Shown here: positions 56,601 to 64,000 of the stretch, one piece after another | How the letters are laid out: each line of letters starts with the position of its first letter | Numbering within the stretch: the stretch's first letter is position 1 | Assembly: GCA_029962745.1 (NCBI GenBank) | Contig: CM057171.1 | Span: forward strand, 3,196,682 to 3,260,681 | DNA: 64,000 nt | Direction: 5' to 3' | From: Echinometra lucunter | Lineage: Eukaryota; Echinodermata; Echinoidea; Camarodonta; Echinometridae | Position numbers and translations under genes: made by a program | The notes under the pieces: model-generated | What the model was told of the DNA's origin: nothing | Database searches by the model: none | What the model saw: the letters and a program-made list of their open reading frames with translations, nothing else

Positions 56601-56715
56601 CAATGCTCCAGTCTGTGTATGAGATGTGAGCACTTAAAGGGGTGATCAGCAGTTCCCTGGGTATGCAGCTTGAATTTCCAAGCCCCTTCCACTTGCGCAG
56701 CTACAGATGTCTTGC
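56601..56715 (-). CDS. Second coding exon of the unknown minus-strand gene
   Basis: The acceptor is strong (attttttgcag). The phase completes the codon begun by the exon at 57563, so the two join in frame. It encodes about 38 residues (KTSVAAQVEGAWKFKLHTQG, then HPFKCSHLIHRLEHW). Either it splices at CATTG|GTAACA, or translation stops at TAA (56597-56599) directly after the tryptophan. Composition is that of a compact, basic/aromatic intracellular protein. The family is not recognised. Confidence 0.5.
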
Positions 56716-57562
56716 CTGCAAAAAATTAATGATAATAATAACAGAAAAAATAATGATTATGGCAAAGATATTTATAACAAGTACAAAAGCAATCATCATC
56801 ATCATCATCATTGTGCTCACATCATAGGTAATATCCAATTTCAAACTGACTTTAAACAAAATTGCACTTGAAGTCTCACTAGATACTCTGATACTTCCAA
56901 AAAAAAAAGTTTTATGACAAAGCAGAGAAATAGAGGGAAGAAGTATCAAAATATATTTTCAAAAGCCTCATGATGGAAATGTTGTGCTTCTATCTCTTTG
57001 TCATGTTTTATTTTATCTTTCATCATCTCAGGCAGCAGACAGTGGCATTACATATTGCATCCCTATATTAGTTCTTTCTTGTTAAAAAATAATAAAATGT
57101 TATTAATGAAATACAAGCAACTGTCAGGAAGACAAAAATGCTACTAGAAAGAGTATTCTTATGACACTGGGCTCCACGACAACTTGTTTTGTTACATAAA
57201 TAAAATTTAAACAGTCAAAGATAAATAAAGCCTAATAAAAACTTAGTATTCAGATTTCTAACCCATGGAAATAGATGACTTGGTTATGGAGGAGGCAAAT
57301 ACAGTGTAAGTGAAGAGTAAAGAGTAAAGACAAAACAAGGATTAGGAACAAAATGTGGGAGGAAATGGTTTCTCCTAACATACAGCTGGTATCAGTGTAG
57401 CCACTGAGAAGAGGGTCCTTTTTCGGTAAAGGAGAAACACAAGATATTAACCCGTAGAGCCCTATGCCCGAGATAACTCGGGTTAGGGTCTATGGGAAAT
57501 GTGTATTGTACTGAAATCAAGTCGTGTTCAACGGGTTGATAGAAGTGATAGAAGCAACTTAC

Positions 57563-57711
57563 AGAGGTTACCACCGTCTTTCACAAGAGAGGTGGATTCA
57601 ACTTCTGAGAGGATCCCATTGAGTTCCAGCAAGAAGTTATGAGTTTCAAGTGCATTCAGTCCCACATACTTCAGCAGCCCCATAGTGCCTTATAATCTTA
57701 TGCTGTATCAC
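57563..57711 (-). CDS. First coding exon of an unknown minus-strand gene
   Basis: Acceptor ttgttttatag before 57711 and a consensus donor CTCT|GTAAGT. A short untranslated part precedes ATG at 57683, which opens 40 codons: MGLLKYVGLNALETHNFLLE, then NGILSEVESTSLVKDGGNL. The helical, Leu-rich start has no signal-peptide cleavage pattern. The frame continues into 56601-56715. The presence of a spliced upstream exon candidate (58041-58113) suggests a 5' UTR of more than one exon. I cannot name the protein. Confidence 0.55.
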
Positions 57712-58040
57712 CTATAAAACAAAACAGGTTTATTTCAAAATGATCAAAAATACATGTACAAAGCACCGAAAGTCCAGGATGTATGTTCTTATGCTAATGG
57801 GTAGAACAGAAGATTGATAAAAGGAGAGGAGAAAATGCAATGAAATTATGAAGTTTACCTCAGGGTATTAAATTGATATGGACAGCACTCTACAACCTCT
57901 GAAAAAATGCACAGGCGTAAATCATTGCATATTTTGTATTCCCAAGATCTTACATTTTACAAATTACATTTACTGCTGTTATTATTGTACAATTTACATA
58001 ATTTCATCACAGATGATACTTATTTTATGATAATACATAC

Positions 58041-58113
58041 CTTGATGATGTGTCTTTCTGTTCCATCTTCAATAAGTTCTTTAGCTGAATGGACTTGCAA
58101 TGCATCAGCATCA
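58041..58113 (-). other. Candidate 5' untranslated exon
   Basis: Between a pyrimidine-rich acceptor (ttgcctctccag) and a consensus donor CAAG|GTATGT. 73 nt. It contains short ATGs that end early if spliced to 57711. It fits as a non-coding leader exon of the gene with ATG at 57683. The homologous frame continuing to 58240 is also open for some distance, so exon limits are uncertain. Confidence 0.35.
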
Positions 58114-58494
58114 CTGGAGAGGCAACTTCACTCCTTGGTGCCCACCATCTACGAACATAGTGACCATTTCATAATCAGTGGAAGTTTTCAGGTTGCTAAA
58201 CTCAACTCGAACTCCATGCAGTAGAGAATCTGAGAAGGAACAAAATGAAAAATAAGTGACACCACTGAAGAAGATTACTGGTTACAAGCAATGAAGAAAG
58301 ATGCTGGCTCCACTAGCCTACGTACATGAAGACTGAATGATATGCTCTAGTATTTGAACTGTGCAGTCATTCAAAATAATATTCATGAATAAAGTTATTG
58401 ATGTTTGTAAGTAGGCAAGCGCCCCATTCATCGATTTCGCAAGGTGGCACCCATTGCTCTATCATGATTCAGAACTGCAAACACTGGGCGCAAA

Positions 58495-58547
58495 GAAAGT
58501 GGAGGGGCACCTCTTGTCTGCCAAACAATAGGTGCCCCTCCACTTTC
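58495..58547. repeat. Perfect 18-bp hairpin
   Basis: gaaagtggaggggcacct (58495-58512) and its exact complement (58530-58547) around a 17-nt loop. The neighbouring gcgccccattcatcg and gtggcaccc pieces suggest that it is the centre of an element. Confidence 0.85.
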
Positions 58548-58787
58548 ATTGTCTGAGCTTGACATTCTGCCACCTCTGCAGTATTAATATCAAAAAAGAG
58601 AAAATAAAATTCACAAATCACTGTCAAAAGAGATATTTCATGTTTCCCATTATTTTGGAAATAAAACTGGAACTTAAATTTGCTTTGATATCAATCACTA
58701 ATTGAGAGTGATGAGTCTGAAACAAATTTAAGAAAAAAAAGAAAGAAAATGCATGTATTATAGACTCTGTAACGTTAGGGTCTAACT

Positions 58788-58967
58788 TAGACCGAAGTGT
58801 TCTGTCTCTAACAGTCGTCGTTTAAGTAGTTTTTCACTGTCTTGCCCATCACAATCAGATTGCATGCACAACGCACCGGGGCGCTTCTGTCTCTATAAAG
58901 GAGGAGTGCCGACCCTACCAAAATACGAGGCTAACGACGACTGTTAGAGACAGAACACTTCGGTCTA
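58788..58967. mobile_element. 180-bp MITE with 35-bp terminal repeats and 9-bp target duplication
   Basis: Terminal inverted repeats of 35 bp are identical (58788-58822 and 58933-58967; starts TAGACCGAAGTGTTCTG). GGTCTAACT is present at 58779-58787 and 58968-58976. A 9-bp duplication is usual for Mutator-like elements, but class assignment is tentative. Confidence 0.88.
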
Positions 58968-59080
58968 GGTCTAACTGTTCTAGAAATAGAATATCTTTCG
59001 TACGTAGAGTCAGGCGACAGTTGAAATGTAGCTGCGCAAGCATTCCCCTTTATGTATTTTGGCTATACAACAGTCGTATC

Positions 59081-59667
59081 GGCATAATCGTGTTTCAGGC
59101 CCCACTCAATTAATGCATGGTGAGTGGGGCTGATGCCCACATACATCATGATCGATTATCTCTCCTGACCTAACTTACACCACAGCTAACTAGGACCGAA
59201 ATAGAAGACGACGGACTTCCACAATTTTTGGAAAAGAATGTGTTGATCGATCATCACGTTTAATCATCATCTTCTTTTAAAACTCTCTTATGTATACTGG
59301 TATTAACGGCCCCACCAAACGCGATTCAAATATGATTAATACAGCATCGGGGCTGATGAGCACAGTATATATACTCGTGTTTACGGCCCCACCAAACGGG
59401 ATCCAAACGTGATTAACACAGCAGCGGGGCTGATGCCCATCAGCCCCACTGCCGTGATAATCAATTCATAATCCCATTTGGTGGGGCCGTAAACAAGAGT
59501 ATATATTAGGGAGTAATTTTTAAAATGTGAAAATGTAAAAATGAGTTTCATGATCAATCAACTATTGAACGAATAATAAAATGTAGGGTCTAGGCCTAAT
59601 ACTTCGTGGGGGAATCAGCCCCACGTTCAAACTATATTAGAGGTGGGGCCTGAAACACGATATTGCC
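59081..59667. mobile_element. 587-bp foldback transposon with 8-bp target duplication
   Basis: GTCGTATC flanks both sides (59073-59080 and 59668-59675). The ends are GGCATAATCGTGTTTCAGG and its near-complement CCTGAAACACGATATTGCC. The interior is itself built of inverted blocks: tttacggccccaccaaac, ggggctgatgcccat, and their complements, with a strong inner hairpin at 59365-59510. There is no coding frame. Confidence 0.85.
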
Positions 59668-59675
59668 GTCGTATC

Positions 59676-60680
59676 ACTATATGGGAAAGTTTTACAAATT
59701 TATGTCAGTGATTCCCCAGATCAAACGGTGATTTCTGTCTACTCTGGCTGTAGTGTACGCTACTGAAGCCTAGGCCCAGCGGGTACCGGTGCCAAGGTTG
59801 CTGCCACGCCGACCCGCCCGGGCTGTTCTTCTCTCGCCCTAGCCCCTGTCAGTGCCATGAACTTGATGAAGTATTAACTGAAATAAAAAGTCCAGGAGAT
59901 CACGAAGTATCACTTGGACTAAAGCAGTACTACATTAAGGGTTTAGAGGTTTACTTACTCACTCACACAGCTGTTCATTTGACTGTTCACAGAGAAAATG
60001 GGGAGGAATCTCCTAAGACATCGTCATCGACGGAACTCTGTCCTTCTCCAATTTAAGTTTCAATTATGGCAAGCCATATGCCCCCAAATTCAAAAGTCGA
60101 TACGCCGTGTTTGTCTCAAACTGAGTTTTTTACATGATAAACGGAGTTATCTCAAACAAAATAAATAGTTACATGTTTTGAAGAAAAAAAAACACATAGT
60201 TTTTTTTTAGTAGACTGACGGTTTTTCTTATAAACTTATAGTTTTCTGAGTGTATCGATGATGTTTGTTGTTTGTTTTGGGGGGACTTCGTTTACCGGTA
60301 AAAATTTTAAAATATATATATCTATATCATGATTATCCAAACATAGAATCCCTAGCTATAAAAAATAAAATGTCTGTGCATAATTAGACTACCCACGTGA
60401 TCAAAAGGCACAGATGTTTAATATATATATAAGCGACAAAAACAACAACAAAAGGGAAAAGAAGACTGGTGTACCTTCACTTCTCTCCAATTAGGAGCTT
60501 AATTGCACGTCAACTGAGCGTCAAAGTCCATTTTGGGTGCTTACTTTGCAATCACGGTGGCTCAATTGGGAATTTTGGTGCTCAAACAGCACATTGGTCG
60601 CTCAGTTAGCAACCTCTGTCGCTCAGTTGAAAAGGAGTGTCGCTTACTTGACATGAAAATGACGCTCAATTAAAACAGAA
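59676..60680. other. Possible upstream/promoter region of the minus-strand gene; no gene seen
   Basis: A short GC-rich patch (59750-59850) stands out from the AT-rich surroundings and would suit a promoter for a minus-strand gene with leader exons near 58.1 kb. Nothing decisive, such as a TATA box, was found. Confidence 0.25.
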
Positions 60681-60683
60681 ATC

Positions 60684-60712
60684 TCTCTCTCTCTCTCTCT
60701 CTCTCCCTCTCT
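60684..60712 (+). repeat. (CT)n microsatellite
   Basis: A pure CT run followed by a G homopolymer at 60739-60751. Confidence 0.9.
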
Positions 60713-60839
60713 TTCATTCTCTTCGGGTGTGAATCGGGGTGGGGGGGGGGGGAATACAGGGATGCGGGTACTTTTTTCTCTGATTGTACTACAATTTTTA
60801 AAGTTTTTGTTTTTATGTACATCTGTGTATCAAGTCGAT

Positions 60840-61036
60840 GCTATGTCATGTTATGCCTTTTTTCTGATCTTTTTACATTCTAAATCTGATTATTTGTAAT
60901 TTTCCATTTCACTCTTTTTGATGTTTTTACTCACGTTTTTGATATGAACTATGCAATATCTTTGTAAAATCCAGGAATGAATTTCCATGTAAATTTGGAC
61001 GAAATGAAAATTGAATTGAATCGAATTAAATCGAGT
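60840..61036 (+). mobile_element. LINE 3' end with (ATTGA)n tail
   Basis: gtaaatttggacgaaatgaa followed by attgaattgaatcgaatt. Same layout, in opposite orientation, as the LINE tails at 21059 and 29112. No reverse transcriptase frame. Confidence 0.5.
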
Positions 61037-62557
61037 AATTGATTAATTGATAAAAAATTATCATTATACTTTAATAGATGCATTTACTTGACTTCAAATG
61101 TTTCATTAAATTATCATTGGAACACATTATAGAAAGGTCTCTATCATATCAAAACAATAGACAATACGCTATGATATCAATTCTCCTGAAGAACAAAAAA
61201 CGACTGTATTTCACGACTGGGTTTATTTTTAGATTGATCTTCCAGAAAATACTGCCTCATTAATCATGTTCATGTGTAAAATGAATGAAACGATGGAATG
61301 AATTGATGTCCATTGATTTCATTTGTATTTTTACAAAAGGCTCATTTAAGCACAATTTTTTCTTTCATCTGGTCAATGTCAAAGAAATCTTGTACTGATT
61401 AATGTCATCACACTCGAGGTAAAATCGCAAACATTTTGTCTACATAAAAAGAGAAAGGTCCTCGCTTGCTTGACTTCACTATATCGATTTCATTTCCAAC
61501 TGAAATTATATCAGACAGTCTTAATTTCTTGTTGGACGATGCGCTTGGCGACCAGTTCTACTCAAAATCTCCTAAATAGTAATTTTAACAATGGAAATAC
61601 AATGCATGCTTGCTCCAAGGTAAATAATGACAAATAAGTTTATTTTTAGATTTGTCTACAATAAATCAAGGTTCCAATGGTCTATGCCATTCCTACCTAT
61701 TAAATATATAGATATCTCCTCAAGATACATAATAATAAAGGAAACTTAATTCTCTTTCAAGAAATCTAGTACTATACTCTGACATAGATTCATTCAACTT
61801 TATGAACAATGCACTACGCAATACTACTATCAAGAAGCAAGACTCTAGCGAAAATAAAGGTCAATGCCATTGTTATAAGATCTCACAATTTTGTTTTTCT
61901 CTCAGTTTCGTAAACTCTGAAAAGCCCCTTTCTCAACCAAGACAGGGTTTAACCATCATCGTATCTGTAAGCACACAATTCTTTCAATCCATACATCAAG
62001 ATATGGATGTACATGAAGGTCATGCATATAGTTCTAAAACAGAGAGAGTCAGACTATAATATAATCCAAACAAAATATGGTTCTAAAGTATATTTTTGCT
62101 CACGATGGCTTCTCTTCACTGAGAAGGTTTTTGTCTGCGTTTTAGCCATTCCCCGAGATATCATGCTTTACTATTTTCTGCCATGCATTTAGATTTTACT
62201 ATTTGTAGGCGTTCAATCCGCGCTGGCAGTTATTGTGACGTAACAATGCAACGCCGGTATTCTTCTGAATAAACTGTTGAATGTTAATGTCAAGGTTTTG
62301 ACCAATCAAACACTCATTGGTGAAATAACACGTGTAATTGTCATTTAATGTGTTATATGATCAGTCGTGTGAATACCAATGAGTTGACAAAATACTAGCA
62401 TGGAGCAGTTCGACTGCCATTGACATGTTGTGTTGATATAACTGAAGCACAAGGTAACATTAAGGTGTGCATAATAGCCTGTTGCGTGCATGATTATAAA
62501 AATGGGTGAAAGGGGTGTTTGATGCTTACGTATTAAAGTGTATTTATATAAATTAAA

Positions 62558-62599
<42 letters not shown>

Positions 62600-64000
62600 A
62601 AAGAAATTTGATAAATGCAAACAACTTTGGCAACTCCCTTGTAAATAATAAACACTGAAAGAAATGAAAATAGGAGTTATTATTATTTTCCTATTTTCAT
62701 TTCTTTCAGTATATATATATATATATATATCGAGAGACGTAATTTTTTTAATGAGGAAAGGTTTGCTGTGCAACTAAAATGGTTTGCTCAACGTGTTACA
62801 TGTCACTTTAATGTCAGATTCAGAAAAAAAAACACACACACACACACGCAACAACATTGTTTTCTTTCCATGAAAAAGAATGAATTTTTGTTTCGAGGAA
62901 AATCTATGTAACACTATTTTAAAGAACCGGAAACTTTTCAAATCTATGCTTTATGGTCTTTTAGAAAAGTTTACTTGCAAATATTTTCGTATTTCATAAT
63001 TTTATGTATCGTCATTTTAAGCTCTTTTGCCTAAGTAATAAAACGGCTCATCATGCTTATAGCATTGTGGCTAGGCTTTTGGTTTTATTATCTCTGTGTC
63101 TTAGGGTCAATTACAAAATGTAAGAGTAGAGTGAATTTTGATACATTTTATTAATCGTTTAGCCTTGACCGCGATATAAAAAAATTAATTTTCTGTGGAC
63201 TCAATCTTTTGATGATACAATCGAGATATTACGCTCTTTCAGCATATCTATTAGTGGATCCTCTCTCTTTCTATCTCTCTTTCTCCCCTTTTCTCTCCCC
63301 CCCCCCTTCTGAAAAATAAATGAAATATCAATGAATGAGCAGTTACATATACTAGGTAATCACTGTAGGACGCCATGAATGCACCCAATTTGTGAAAAGG
63401 CTTACCCTTGAGTCATACTTGATAATTTCACTTTTGATATGGATATGGCAATTAATATGATTAATGAGAGTGCATTCTATCTTTTAATTGCAATATTTGT
63501 GCTGACTTAAATGGGTATCCGTTTGCTCTTTCACCACTAAGATAAAGTTTAAAGTCCTTCGAATTAATGATTGAATATGGGCTTGGAAAAGCTGCAGTCT
63601 ATATAAGGTGGGTAAATATGATTGTATTTGGTTTAGTTTGTTTCAATGAGAACCAGTGTGTGAAGTTTTAGAATCCAATGTGTTTATTTTTCCTCAAAAA
63701 ACTGGCCATTATTTTATAGCGGATATATTTTCTATTTGCCAGATCTTGTTTGCTTCTTTACTTTTATGATTGTTATACAGGCTAGTTTTATTAATTGATG
63801 TTATGATCATGGAATGTTACTAATCAAACATAATTATCATTAAATAATTGTTATTAAGCGGTCGGTTACAACTATGGCTTCTTCCCGTTTGGATTTATGA
63901 AGGTAGTATTCTTTTTGTTTACATGTTTGCATTAAACATTGGTACTTTAGTAAAAAAAGAAGGGGACCGGCACAACAGAAAAAGGATAAAAGAAATAGAA
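61037..64000. other. No gene seen; hairpin and TA repeats
   Basis: AT-rich DNA with (TA)n at 62560-62597 and 62710-62731, (CA)n at 62832-62847 and a C run at 63297-63307. The perfect hairpin at 62654-62710 is listed separately. Small frames have no features. Confidence 0.5.
62654..62710. repeat. Perfect 22-bp hairpin between two (TA)n tracts
   Basis: actgaaagaaatgaaaatag (with ga) at 62654-62675 is exactly complementary to 62689-62710, with a 13-nt loop gttattattattt. (TA)n runs lie on both sides. Confidence 0.85.

Overview
The window reads as nuclear DNA of an invertebrate animal. It is AT-rich, has long introns with GT..AG boundaries, many microsatellites, several tRNA-derived SINE families, LINE 3' ends and short inverted-repeat DNA elements, and no bacterial-style gene packing. 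The repeat content suggests a marine deuterostome, perhaps an echinoderm. That placement is inference, because no gene here fixes the species.

The main gene is on the minus strand. Exons at 18.8/18.1, 17.7, 16.1, 15.7, 15.1-10.07, 9.2, 7.3, 6.6 and 5.4 kb all have consensus splice sites. From 17.7 kb downwards every junction is in phase, so they can be read as one message running from about 22 kb (or from an internal start at 19.5 kb) down to 5.3 kb or below. The product is a large secreted protein. It has about fifteen twin-cysteine modules (CC-x9/10-C, with spacing that largely alternates, like the double-loop modules of ECM1 and serum albumin). A central block is extremely rich in Ser, Glu and Gly and holds a tandem array of about 34 residues per unit. 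After it come three acidic cassettes, each ending in a furin-type basic site and each starting with a tryptophan motif. It looks like an acidic, possibly phosphorylated, proteolytically processed precursor.

The 5' part of this gene (about 7.5 kb) is present twice, at 15.57-23.09 and 23.59-31.1 kb. The copies are separated by a gap of exactly 500 N. The second copy has many one-base deletions, some inside exons. This may be a recent tandem duplication, but an assembly artefact (two haplotypes placed end to end) is at least as likely.

The rest is gene-poor. A probable first exon with a signal peptide lies on the plus strand at 37.54 kb. A minus-strand gene of unknown function starts near 58.1 kb, with coding exons at 57.6 and 56.6 kb. 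Two weak exon candidates lie at 47.0 and 47.8 kb. The remainder holds SINEs, LINE tails, microsatellites, a degenerate tandem repeat of about 400 bp (43.7-46.1 kb), and several non-autonomous DNA transposons with readable target-site duplications. Among these is a 269-bp element with CACTA ends present twice (6.0 and 45.2 kb), once inside the satellite.
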